Shown here: piece after piece, positions 55,124 to 63,979 of the stretch
How the letters are laid out: the number at the start of each line of letters is the position of its first letter
Numbering within the stretch: the stretch's first letter is position 1
Assembly: GCF_000423565.1 (NCBI RefSeq)
Contig: NZ_AUIF01000003.1
Coordinates: forward strand, 432,964 to 496,963
Direction: 5' to 3'
Length of the DNA: 64,000 nucleotides
Origin: Runella zeae DSM 19591
GTDB lineage: Bacteria; Bacteroidota; Bacteroidia; Cytophagales; Spirosomataceae
Made by a program: the position numbers and the translations under genes
The notes under the pieces: model-generated
The model's input: only the letters and a program-made list of their open reading frames with translations
Told to the model about the DNA's origin: nothing
The model's database searches: none

Positions 55124-56014
55124 ATGAACACCTTGAAAAGCATCTTCATTTTTGTAATAGTAGCCAGCGGAATTTACTTAGGATACAAAGGACTCAAATC
55201 GGCTATCGCCAGCGATAGCACTCAGAAAGAGATTGGACAAACCTACGCAGTAATTGTAGGCGTGTCTGACTATCAGTATCTTACGTCAAGACCCTCGGTA
55301 GTATTACCCTCCGATCCCAATAGTTATGATTTGGAATATTGCGACGACGACGCCAATCTATTCTATGATTTTTTGAGGAGCCCACAAGGAGGAAGCGTTC
55401 CCCCCGAAAATATCGCCAAACTGCTAGATAAACAAGCTACTAAGGCCAATATAATAGCTCAGATGCGAAGCTTGTTTAGCAAATCTACCCCCAACGACCG
55501 TGTTATTTTTTATTTTACAGGTCATGGTACTTATCAAGTTTTATGTCCACACGATATGGATTCAGATGCTTCGAGTCTTCTTGAATACAATGCTATTGCA
55601 GGGACGTTTCGGGAATGCCGTGCCAAAGATCGGTTTTTTATTGCAGATGCTTGTAATACAGGGAGTATGAAAGTCCACAGCGATACGCAGGGCACTCCTG
55701 CCAATACCTCGCCTACCGACAAAAACATAGTAGCTTTTATGGCCTCTAAAGCCAATCAAAGCTCGCGCGAAAACCAACAGATTGGTCATGGGTATTTTAC
55801 TTATTATTTGGACAAAGGGGCGCGAGGTGAGGCCGATAGTGACAAAAACGGAGTGGTAACCATCAAAGAATTATATGGTTTTGTAAGAGCAAATGTGATG
55901 AACATAACGGGGGCAAAAGTGACACCAAAAATGGAAAAAGACTATCAAACCCCCGTTATCTTCGGGAAGTTTTCGGATAGTTTGCCATTTTCTTATAGCG
56001 TAGCCACTCAATAG
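55124..56014 (+). CDS. Caspase-family (peptidase C14) protease
   Basis: A 296-residue protein. An N-terminal hydrophobic segment (SIFIFVIVASGIYLGY) acts as signal or anchor. The caspase-like domain has H134 in FYFTGHGTY and C177 in IADACNTGS, the catalytic dyad, plus YAVIVGVSDY at the start. Bacterial members are Arg/Lys-type metacaspase relatives, often in death or defence modules. It is the last gene of the operon, 11 bp after the kinase, so the kinase may control its activity; this is inferred. The N-terminal segment would place the protease at or across the membrane. Confidence 0.9.
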   Translation: MNTLKSIFIFVIVASGIYLGYKGLKSAIASDSTQKEIGQTYAVIVGVSDYQYLTSRPSVVLPSDPNSYDLEYCDDDANLFYDFLRSPQGGSVPPENIAKLLDKQATKANIIAQMRSLFSKSTPNDRVIFYFTGHGTYQVLCPHDMDSDASSLLEYNAIAGTFRECRAKDRFFIADACNTGSMKVHSDTQGTPANTSPTDKNIVAFMASKANQSSRENQQIGHGYFTYYLDKGARGEADSDKNGVVTIKELYGFVRANVMNITGAKVTPKMEKDYQTPVIFGKFSDSLPFSYSVATQ

Positions 56015-56017
56015 TTT

Positions 56018-57109
56018 TTATTCTTCTGTCAGAGTTGGAATTTTAATTTTGATAGGTTTGCTATCTTCTGCTTCTCCAAGCAAATACCCAAAGGGTTTGA
56101 GTGGCTCGATAGAATCAAAAATTACTTTTACAATCGCAGTGACAGGTAAGGCTAAAATCAAACCAGATAAGCCCCACAGTTGACCGCCCAAAATCAAAAC
56201 AATCATAGACGCAAGGGGGTTGACACTTACCTTGGACCCTACGATATAAGGAGTAATAAAATTGCCTTCCAAAACCTGAATGACCCCAAAAACAGCCAAA
56301 ACGCCCAGTGAATACATCGGAGAGTCAAGCGCTACGAGTGCCATCAAAGCCGGAAGCAAGGAACCAATCAACAATCCTATGTAGGGAATGAGGAGTAGAC
56401 AGGAGGCAAAAAAACCAAAAAATATGGCATGAGGAACTCCCAGTAGCAACAACCCAGCCGAGTTGAGTACACCTACAATCAAAATCACCGATACTAATCC
56501 TACCAAATATCCTTGTACAACGGCATAGATACGTTTGATAGCTTGGTCGACACGCCTTTTGTGGCGGCTATCGAAAACTTTGTAAAAAAACTGCCGAAAG
56601 AAGTCTCGATAAAGCAAAAAGAAAAATACAAACAAAGGTACCAAAGCCGCTGAGGCCAAAGTGCCCGTAGTAGTAGCTACGGCTCCTGTCAGGATAGAAG
56701 CACTATTTTTGAGGGCTTCAGTAAGATACTTACGGCCTTCGGTGAGCTGTTTGCGGCGGCTCATGCCAAAATTGTCTGACAAAAAATCCTGCCCTTGGTC
56801 TATCCAGTAATTTGCTTTTTTCTCTAACCGAGGAAGCTCTTCACCAAAACTGATCACTTGAACGGATGCTAGATAAATAAGTCCTACCAAAGCGACGAAA
56901 AACAGTACTTGAGCAATGGTGATGGCTAAAATACGTGGGACGCGCCAACTTTCTAAAAATGCACAAATAGGATACAGCAATACCGCAAACAAGACCGAGA
57001 AAGTCAAGGGAACCAATGTCTCGCGCAGCATGTACAGAATATAAACGATAAGAATCGCAGAAAGTAGCCAAGCGGCTAATCGTACAGAAAAAGAGTATGA
57101 CTTTTGCAT
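56018..57109 (-). CDS. AI-2E family (PerM-like) transporter
   Basis: A 363-residue inner-membrane protein with about eight helices: FSVRLAAWLLSAILIVYILY at the N-terminus, VPLTFSVLFAVLLYPICAFL and a C-terminal block with PYIGLLIGSLLPALMAL and GGQLWGLSGLILALP, as in the AI-2E family (PF01594). Members export small molecules or sodium; the substrate is unclear. It is convergent with the caspase-like gene, 3 bp apart, and divergent from the propeller gene. The ATG at 57109 starts the family-typical N-terminus. Confidence 0.92.
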   Translation of the reverse strand: MQKSYSFSVRLAAWLLSAILIVYILYMLRETLVPLTFSVLFAVLLYPICAFLESWRVPRILAITIAQVLFFVALVGLIYLASVQVISFGEELPRLEKKANYWIDQGQDFLSDNFGMSRRKQLTEGRKYLTEALKNSASILTGAVATTTGTLASAALVPLFVFFFLLYRDFFRQFFYKVFDSRHKRRVDQAIKRIYAVVQGYLVGLVSVILIVGVLNSAGLLLLGVPHAIFFGFFASCLLLIPYIGLLIGSLLPALMALVALDSPMYSLGVLAVFGVIQVLEGNFITPYIVGSKVSVNPLASMIVLILGGQLWGLSGLILALPVTAIVKVIFDSIEPLKPFGYLLGEAEDSKPIKIKIPTLTEE

Positions 57110-57186
57110 TGATTTAAGGAAGAATCATAAATAGGACGAAAATTTAGAAATAAAACTGACGGTAAAAAATACAACACTCAAAATAA

Positions 57187-58044
57187 ATGATGCAACAACT
57201 TTTGTGGTGGGCTTTTACGCTCCGAATCGCCTTGTGCGATTGTCATAATGAGAGAGCTAATGAGGGATTTAAAAGAGGAAAAAGTTTGTATAAAGTATCT
57301 CAACTTGGCCAGCTCCCTGAGCATATTCGAGAAACTTCGGGCTTGGTTTTGGGAAAAACATCGGACACGTTCTGGACTCATAATGATAGCGGCAATCCAC
57401 CTGAGCTATACGAAGTTACTCAAAAAGGAGAAGTGATTTCGACCTTAAAATTGCCCCACCTCAAAAACACCGACTGGGAAGATTTGGCCAAAGACAACCA
57501 AGGGAATTTTTACATCGCCGACGTAGGCAACAATCAAAACAAACGTCGTGATTTACAGATTTATAAAGTGAATCAGCAAGCACCTCAGTCCAGTCAAACG
57601 ATTCGCCTGAAGTATGCTGACCAAAAAGCCTATCCACCGGCGCCCAACGAGCGTAATTTTGATTGTGAAGCCTTGACTTGGCATCAAGGTATGCTTTACT
57701 TGTTTTCTAAAAATCGTAGCGAAAGCAATCGTTTTGTAAAACTATATACCCTTCCCGACAAAGAAGGAAGCTATGAAGTGGCACCTATCGATAGTGTTTA
57801 TAGCAAAGCTATGGTAACTGCCGCTGACATAAGCCCCGACGGCAACACATTGGCTTTGCTTACCTACGGAAAGGTGCTGCTATTTGACATAAGCCAAGGA
57901 CTGAATTTTCAAAAACCACTCTTATGTATCAAAATCGCTAAAGGTCAAGCAGAGGCCCTGGCTTTTGTGACGGCTACTGATTTTGTGATCACGAACGAGG
58001 GTAAAGGGAAGATGTATTTGGTGAAGAAAAAAAAGAAAAACTAA
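57187..58044 (+). CDS. Propeller-like exported protein of unknown function
   Basis: A 285-residue protein with a hydrophobic N-terminus (QQLLWWAFTLRIALC). The body has WD/NHL-like strand repeats: ETSGLVLGKTSDTFWTHNDSG, NTDWEDLAKDNQGNFYIADVG and TAADISPDGNTLALLTY, as in a six-bladed propeller. I recognise no named family beyond conserved hypothetical propellers. The tail is a run of lysines. A terminator hairpin overlaps the stop. Confidence 0.72.
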   Translation: MMQQLLWWAFTLRIALCDCHNERANEGFKRGKSLYKVSQLGQLPEHIRETSGLVLGKTSDTFWTHNDSGNPPELYEVTQKGEVISTLKLPHLKNTDWEDLAKDNQGNFYIADVGNNQNKRRDLQIYKVNQQAPQSSQTIRLKYADQKAYPPAPNERNFDCEALTWHQGMLYLFSKNRSESNRFVKLYTLPDKEGSYEVAPIDSVYSKAMVTAADISPDGNTLALLTYGKVLLFDISQGLNFQKPLLCIKIAKGQAEALAFVTATDFVITNEGKGKMYLVKKKKKN

Positions 58045-58069
58045 CGCGCCACGGTTTCTGGCGCGTTAG
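58041..58069. terminator. Convergent terminator hairpin
   Basis: CTAACGCGCCA (58041-58051) pairs with TGGCGCGTTAG (58059-58069), with a 7 nt loop, at the 3' ends of the convergent propeller and flotillin genes. It is preceded by an A-run and followed by T-rich sequence. Confidence 0.7.
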
Positions 58070-58081
58070 ACTCTTTATCAG

Positions 58082-59605
58082 TTATGATTTTTTTTCAGGG
58101 GGCAGCGAAAGGGTCTGATTGGGGTCATTGCCTTTGAGGTATTCTGGTAAGTTAAGGCCCGCCATGTTGAAAAGGTCGTTGAGAGGAGGAACCGACTTCA
58201 TCATTCCTGAGATAAAATTGGCCGTGGTAGAGCCATCTGCGCCACCACCGGCATTGTCCCAAACCGTCACTTTGTCAATTTTGATATTTTTTACCGCTTC
58301 TACCTGAATCTTCACAAGCTCAGGAAGTTTCTCAATCAACAACAACTGGAAGGCTTTAGAAGGGTCGCCACCTGCCGCTTGTACTACGTCTTTATAACCT
58401 TCGGCTTGTTTGGTCAGGATTTCGTACAAACCTTTCGCTTCGGCTTCCATTTTGGCATAGATCGCATCGGCTTCCCCTTTGGCTCTTTCGCGGATGCGCT
58501 CGGCTTCGGCTTGTGCTTCGATGATGGCGCGCTGTTTGGCTACTTCGGCAGGTACGATGGTATTGGCCAATTGCGACGAGCGCTCTCTTTCGGCGCGGGC
58601 TGCTTCGGCTTTTTGCTCGGCCAAATATGACTCTTCAAGTGCTTTCGCTTGCTGTACTTTTTCGGCGGCATTGGCGCGTTTGTTGGCTTCGGCTTCTCGT
58701 TCGCGGCGAAGTGCGTCAGAGTTGGCAATGGTGATTTTGGCTTCGTTTTCACCCTGAACGGCCAATGAGTTGGCTTCCGAAATTTTGATACGTGTATCTT
58801 TTTCGGCTTCTGCTTTTCCGATAGCCTCGTCTCTCAAGGTAGCCGCGATTACGATTTCTTTGTCTTTTTTGGTTTGGGCGATTTGAATATCGCGTTCACG
58901 TTGGGTTTCGGCAATGCGCGTATCGCGGTCACGGTCGGCGGAGGCTTTTCCGATTTCCCCAATTTTTTCTTGCTCTGCTACGCTGATTTTGGCTTCGTTG
59001 ATGGCTTTGGCCGCCGCCTCTTTTCCCAAAGCTTCGATGTAGCCCGATTCGTCGCGCAGGTCAGTTACGTTGACGTTGATTAGTTTTAAGCCTATTTTTT
59101 TCAATTCGGCTTCTACGTTTTGGGTGATATTGGTCAAAAACTTATCTCGGTCAGAGTTGATTTCTTCGATAGTCATGGTCGCAATCACCAAGCGTAGCTG
59201 ACCAAACAAAATATCTTTGGCTAGTTCTTGAATATCTTGCATCGAAAGACCTAACAAACGCTCGGCGGCATTGTTCATGCTGTCGGCTTCGGTCGAAATC
59301 GCCACCGTAAACCGACACGGTACGTCGATACGGATGTTTTGGCGGCTGAGGGCATTGGTCAAGTTGGCTTCGATAGAAATGGGTTTTAAATCCAGAAAAG
59401 CATAATCTTGAATCACAGGCCATACAAAAGCCCCACCCCCGTGGATACAACGCGCCGAAGAAGTCGAACCGTCTTTGTCGGTACCAGTACGGCCATAAAT
59501 GACCAATATTTTGTCGGAAGGGCAACGCTTATAGCGGGCCAAAAGCGCGGCGATAGTAGCAAAAATCACCACCGCAATCACGGCAATCGTAATCAAAGGA
59601 CTCAT
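58082..59605 (-). CDS. Flotillin-like SPFH/Band 7 membrane scaffold protein
   Basis: A 507-residue membrane-bound scaffold. An N-terminal helix (LITIAVIAVVIFATIAALLA) is followed by the SPFH domain (VPCRFTVAISTE; LINVNVTDLRDESGYIEALG), then a long coiled coil rich in Ala/Glu/Lys/Arg (about 200-390) and a C-terminal flotillin domain. Homologues (YuaG/FloT, YqiK) organise membrane microdomains. The NfeD-like partner lies directly upstream on the same strand, as usual for this family. The ATG is at 59605. Confidence 0.93.
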   Translation of the reverse strand: MSPLITIAVIAVVIFATIAALLARYKRCPSDKILVIYGRTGTDKDGSTSSARCIHGGGAFVWPVIQDYAFLDLKPISIEANLTNALSRQNIRIDVPCRFTVAISTEADSMNNAAERLLGLSMQDIQELAKDILFGQLRLVIATMTIEEINSDRDKFLTNITQNVEAELKKIGLKLINVNVTDLRDESGYIEALGKEAAAKAINEAKISVAEQEKIGEIGKASADRDRDTRIAETQRERDIQIAQTKKDKEIVIAATLRDEAIGKAEAEKDTRIKISEANSLAVQGENEAKITIANSDALRREREAEANKRANAAEKVQQAKALEESYLAEQKAEAARAERERSSQLANTIVPAEVAKQRAIIEAQAEAERIRERAKGEADAIYAKMEAEAKGLYEILTKQAEGYKDVVQAAGGDPSKAFQLLLIEKLPELVKIQVEAVKNIKIDKVTVWDNAGGGADGSTTANFISGMMKSVPPLNDLFNMAGLNLPEYLKGNDPNQTLSLPPEKKS

Positions 59606-59639
59606 AAGGAATACTTAGTTTTAGGGTTTATAGATAATT

Positions 59640-60209
59640 TTAGATTTTTTCGACCAGTAGTGCGCCAGCGGCAGTAGTTCCGACGATTTTTACCGAAGCC
59701 CCCGTAGGAATCGGGAAATCTTGGGACGTAACAGCATCCAATTCGCGTAGGGTATTTTGGAGGCTGATGTGTACCTTCCCATGACTTTTTTGTTGGGCAG
59801 GGATGGTAAGGTATACCTGTGCTGTCTTGCCAATGGCATTATCAAGCCGCATCGTATTGTCTTGGTTGAGACGTCGGATTTGCTTGATGATAAAAAAGAA
59901 CAGCATCACTAAGCCTACGCCCACTCCGCAAGAGACCAGCACCAAAAGAGGCTTATTGGGAATAAGTTCATAAAAGCCCAGTCCCGTCCACCCAAATCCC
60001 AACAGAAAATGGATGAGATTGCGGAAGGTAAAAAGCTGAAGAGGCCCGCTCGTATGCGACAAGTCGCCGTCAAAGTCGGCATCCAAGCCATCGGAAGCAT
60101 CGCTACCCACAAATGTCATGATGGTTTGAATCAAGAAAATCAGCGTAGCAGGCAAGGTAATGTACCAAAGCCCCTTGACGAAAGGTTCGGCGTTTTCTAT
60201 AAAATCCAT
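59640..60209 (-). CDS. NfeD/YuaF-like membrane protein
   Basis: A 189-residue protein with about four helices (LWYITLPATLIFLIQTIM, FRNLIHFLLGFGWTGLGF, LLVLVSCGVGVGLVMLFFFI) and a C-terminal OB-fold (IGKTAQVYLTI, TGASVKIVGTTAAGALLVEKI). This is the layout of YuaF/YqiJ, partner of flotillin. It forms a two-gene operon with the flotillin gene 34 bp downstream. Two promoter-like boxes lie about 45-65 bp upstream of the ATG. Confidence 0.88.
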   Translation of the reverse strand: MDFIENAEPFVKGLWYITLPATLIFLIQTIMTFVGSDASDGLDADFDGDLSHTSGPLQLFTFRNLIHFLLGFGWTGLGFYELIPNKPLLVLVSCGVGVGLVMLFFFIIKQIRRLNQDNTMRLDNAIGKTAQVYLTIPAQQKSHGKVHISLQNTLRELDAVTSQDFPIPTGASVKIVGTTAAGALLVEKI

Positions 60210-60252
60210 GAATAAGCTGCTAATGCAGTAGTTAAAGGTTAGAGGATATTGT

Positions 60253-60274
60253 CAAAATTAACAATACAAAGTTA
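60253..60274 (-). promoter_or_regulatory. Two overlapping -7 candidates for the nfeD-flotillin operon
   Basis: On the minus strand TAACTTTG (60267-60274) and TAATTTTG (60253-60260) both match TAnnTTTG, 43-65 bp upstream of the NfeD-like ATG. No -33 element has ideal spacing. Confidence 0.4.
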
Positions 60275-60708
60275 AGACGACTAATCCCAAGGAAAGTAGT
60301 GATTTTAAGGCCGTGTCTTGTAATTTCGTGACGGTGCCTTGTAGAAGTGTGATGAGTGGCGAGGTAATGATTCCTAAAATCTCCTCCTCAAGCTAACCAT
60401 CAAAAGATTGTGAAAGGGTTAGAAGGATAAAGGGAGTTGGCTTTCCTAAAATCTTCGATGAGCCGAAGCGTTAATTGGCGTTCTAACATATCTAACCATG
60501 AAAATTGAAAGTCAGATTTACAATTTTCATGGTTGTGAGCCAAGTGGGTTGTTTAATCTTAGCTAAGGTTTGATAAAATGCTTCTTTTTTACTGGATTCA
60601 AATACATTCTTTCTCCAAAAACCATTTCAAATAATCCTCCAACCAAGCGGCTAGGAAGTAGGGAGATTGAGGAGGCGATAGCTATTTTTAGTTGGTTTCT
60701 GTAACTAA
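60275..60708. other. Gene-poor stretch
   Basis: No convincing reading frame on either strand. It contains one strong hairpin (60494-60534) and the direct repeat TTCCTAAAATCT (two copies, in 60361-60480). It may be a decayed segment bordering the A/T-rich block to its right. Confidence 0.5.
60494..60534. repeat. Perfect 14 bp inverted repeat
   Basis: AACCATGAAAATTG (60494-60507) and its complement (60521-60534) are separated by 13 nt. No adjacent gene end explains it as a terminator. Confidence 0.5.
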
Positions 60709-60906
60709 TTGTTTATCAGGGTTTTGTTTGATTTTATAGGTAAATTTATGGCTTTTTTGTTTGATTTAATAGGTAAATTTGGGCATTTTTTGTTCGATTT
60801 TATAGGTAAAATGCTTTGGCGCATGGCTAGGAGGGGAAGAGAGCGATGGGGAGGTGCTAAACCAATGAAGTATGTTTTAGATGCTAGCTTGTATATTTTT
60901 GATTAG
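60709..60906 (+). CDS. Possible small amphipathic protein with 11-residue repeats
   Basis: A 65-residue frame, TTG at 60709 (an ATG at 60748 would give 52 residues). It has three copies of LFDFIGKF-type 11-residue units, then a basic MARRGRERW segment. The repeat would give an amphipathic helix with Phe/Leu/Ile on one side. No Bacteroidota -7 box is visible upstream, and the 3' end overlaps the convergent NTPase remnant by 30 bp. It may be a membrane-active peptide or a chance product of the DNA repeat. Confidence 0.4.
   Translation: MFIRVLFDFIGKFMAFLFDLIGKFGHFLFDFIGKMLWRMARRGRERWGGAKPMKYVLDASLYIFD
60725..60823 (+). repeat. Three tandem 33 bp repeats
   Basis: Three copies of a 33 bp unit built on TGTTTGATTTTATAGGTAAA begin at 60725, 60758 and 60791. 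They sit in frame in the 65-codon ORF at 60709-60906 and encode an 11-residue repeat. Confidence 0.8.
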
Positions 60907-63900
60907 AATATCCACAAGTAGCTGTTTATCAAGTATTTTTCCGTTGTCGATGACTGATTGTATAAGACTTCTTATTTCGTCAGACAGAAAAGATAAATTA
61001 AAGTTATCATACGTTTGGCTTAAATCATTCTCGATAGTTTTTAACCATGAAGATTCTATTTCACTCTTAGAATTAATACGTTTACGATATTCACTGACTC
61101 GCCAAAGGTTTAAAATTAGGCTGTAAATATCCTTCTGTTTCTTATCTAAAACGTATTCCTCAAATTTTAAATCATCAATAGTGCTGGCAATTTCTGAGTT
61201 GATTATGAATGGGATAGGTAAGTTACTATATAAAGGCTCTTCTTGATGCTTTTGTATTATTTCCTGCACAGTTCTATCTTCATCAATTGCTTTTTTGAGA
61301 TCAGCTAAAAGAGACTTCTGTACTCTCATTCCATTTTGTTGAGCTATTCCTTCTATAACGGGTATAACAATTATGTAGTCTAATTCAAAATCGTGAAAAA
61401 ATAAGGAAAGGTAACAGATTAAAGCCCAAAAATCCTCTTCCGAGATATTTTGCTTTTCTAAACTCATTGCACCAAAGGCAATGGTTATAAAATTTCCATC
61501 CTCTATCAATTTGTTCGGAAAATATAAAAGGAAGGGGCTTTCTAACTGGATTCCTTCAAGTTTCTCAATAAAATCTGATAGCATTTTTTTCTGCTTTTCT
61601 TGTTTCCACATTTTACAAGCATTTTTTGCAATCAGGACTGGGGTTCTCTCATTTTTAACAACCCAGTTTTCGTAAAAATATTCAAGTGCATTTTTAAAGC
61701 GATTATACCAAACATTTTCTTCAAGACACAAATTCAAAATTTCATCAGTAAAATAATTGCGAGAAATAGCACAATTTTTACCAAAACAATCTTGCATTAC
61801 TTGTAGTCTTTGATAAGCATCTCGGAAATAATTTAGCACAAGATATTTAGTATGTGAGTCAGATTTCGATGAAAATAAATTTCTGAATTGACTGATGAAA
61901 GTTCCTAAGTCTCGATTCCAATCCTGTAATGGTTTTTCATCGTAACGTTTATCTTTAGTACGGATTAAATTATAATTATCTTGGATAAATGGAGCTTGTA
62001 AATTTTGTTTATCTCTCTGTAAATAGACGTCTTTTTTTTGGTCTAATTGTGAAGCATCGGTCTCAAATCTACTTTTTTTGTTTTCGAGTACATCTTCTAA
62101 CGTTCGGCAAGCTATTTTGACAAAATCAAGTCCTGACTCTCTTAATTCTTTCCAATATTTTTGCCATTCATAAGCTGATTGAGCAGCATATTTTGCTTCT
62201 ATTTGACTCATAAATAACTGATTTGTTCTAACTTTGTAATCATCATAAAATGTTTTATGCGTGAATGTTTTTTCAGAATCTATAGTGCTGTAGTAAGCTA
62301 TGCGTTCGTTTGGAAAAGGAAAGACAATTGCTCTACTGGTATATTTTTCAAAATGAGGTAAAAGTCTCATTAATAAATCAAGCCTTTTTACACTCTGGCT
62401 ATTAGTATCAATTTCATTAGGGTCTATCAAATATTCAATATGAATCGAATCATCGTTGCTAATTTCTACAGTTGGAGTGTCTGTTTGTTGTTTGTAAAGG
62501 CTTATCAGCCAATTTTGGTTTTGAATAGCAAAGTCTTCAAAATCAATAATCTTCAATTTTCCTAAGTCTGATAATAGAGGTGCGATTTGTTCTAAGGAGT
62601 TAGATTCAAGGCATTTATGAATATCAATTTGAAGATAACTTCGGAAGTTTTGAACAGGTAAGTGAATCATTTCTAACCACCTTATTAGACTATTTAGCCC
62701 GATTAAATTTATATCAATACTTGGTAACTGTGAAAATATTTGATGACATAGTAGGCTAAAATCGGTATTTTCGATGAAAAACTGAGATAATTGCCCTGTC
62801 TTACTTTCTATATTTTTGACTTTGGGTATAAAATCACTGATTTCGTTAAATGAGTCTTTTGGTGGATAAGGTACTACCATCATCATGAATAGTATAAAAC
62901 CTCCATGCTGAAAGGCATCATCAAAAGTGGTTTTATTATCAAGCCAATAACGCAGAACAGCATTAACATACAACCCACTTAGGGCATTTGAAATAGCAGT
63001 ATATGATTGTGATGAAAGTTGGGCAGCTATTTTTTTATATAATTCTTCGCGATGATATGAGCTAGGCAATAAATTAGGGAAAAAAGCAAAAAAGCTCCCT
63101 ACTTCATTTTCATCTACCAAATTTAAAAACTGGAGAATAGTATCAGACGGGTCTCGAAAAAGAAGTTTTAAAAGATGTTCAGAGCGTATAGGATGTAATC
63201 CTTCGATTACCTGTTCTGAAAATTTAATAGCATATTCTTTCTCTATCTCATCAAGTAACTCGTATTTATCTCCTTGGATACCGGTAATTTGTTCAATACA
63301 AGTCAATAATTTGTTGGTTTCTAGTCTAATGTTACAACAATCAGCTAACGCTACAAGCCGAAGGATTTCTTTTTTTGCTTTATTATCGATATCATCCCGC
63401 ATAGTTTTTAACTGCTCTTTGAGGCGAGTTTCAAGCATCTGACCCTGAGTAAGATAATAAATATATTCAATAAGCAAGTTATGGCCTTCTATTTGTTCCC
63501 AAGCAGGTTCAAAAGTTGTTACATGAGGGGCTAATAGATTCGGTTTCTCTTTTTGAAACTTAGTAAATATTTCCTTTGCTTCTTGATAGGATAGAGCTAT
63601 TTCGACAATATCTTGTTTTAAGCGGTGAGTTTCCGAACCGAATCGAAACCAATCTTCTTCTCGAGCCGTGATGATTATCTTTGCAGGAATCGTGAAAAGT
63701 CGGCTTGCTAATTCAGCCCAATCTTTGAATTTGCTGCTAAGTCCATCTATAACAATGATTGGTATTTCACCCAAAACTTGAGTAAGGGTTTCAATATGAA
63801 TTAGTAATGAACCAACTTGGTTTTCGCCTTGACAAGTATGAATTTGATAAATAGAGTGTCCTTTTTTAGAATAGTATTCTGCTACCTGCCAAGCGAGCGT

Positions 63901-63918
63901 TGATTGGGCGCAAACCAA
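60877..63918 (-). pseudogene. Large STAND/AAA-like NTPase gene, probably N-terminally truncated with lost Walker A
   Basis: A 1013-codon A/T-rich frame with a P-loop NTPase-like N-terminus: VCAQSTLAWQVAEYY at the very start, Walker B-like IPIIVIDGLS, KIIITAREEDW as in STAND proteins, then a helical region. The Walker A GxxGxGKS is missing: only A-Q-S-T remains where A-x-S-G-x-G-K-S-T is expected, which a 15 bp in-frame deletion would explain. No ATG is available; the frame begins with TTG near 63918, with an in-frame TAA 14 codons further upstream, and a promoter for the divergent gene covers that area. It is therefore either a truncated, decayed defence-type NTPase or a gene with an unusual start. 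The remaining frame is uninterrupted, which argues for recent loss. Confidence 0.55.
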
Positions 63919-63920
63919 AT

Positions 63921-63949
63921 TGTCGTTTGAGTGTATTTTGTATCTTTGA
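63921..63949 (+). promoter_or_regulatory. Candidate promoter of the gene at the right edge (TTG-N18-TATCTTTG)
   Basis: TTG at 63921-63923 and TATCTTTG at 63942-63949 match the Bacteroidota pattern and end 30 bp before the ATG at 63980. It lies immediately beside the divergent NTPase frame start. Confidence 0.5.
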
Positions 63950-63979
63950 ATTATTTTTTAGCAAAAACCGAACAAATCA

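Noticed and set aside
50194..56014. Type VI secretion locus
   Set aside because: FHA, phosphatase and kinase genes alone do not make one; no Hcp, VgrG, Tss or ClpV-like gene is seen.
60725..60823. CRISPR or phage attachment repeats
   Set aside because: The three 33 bp units are directly adjacent without spacers and stay in frame, so they are a coding-type tandem repeat.
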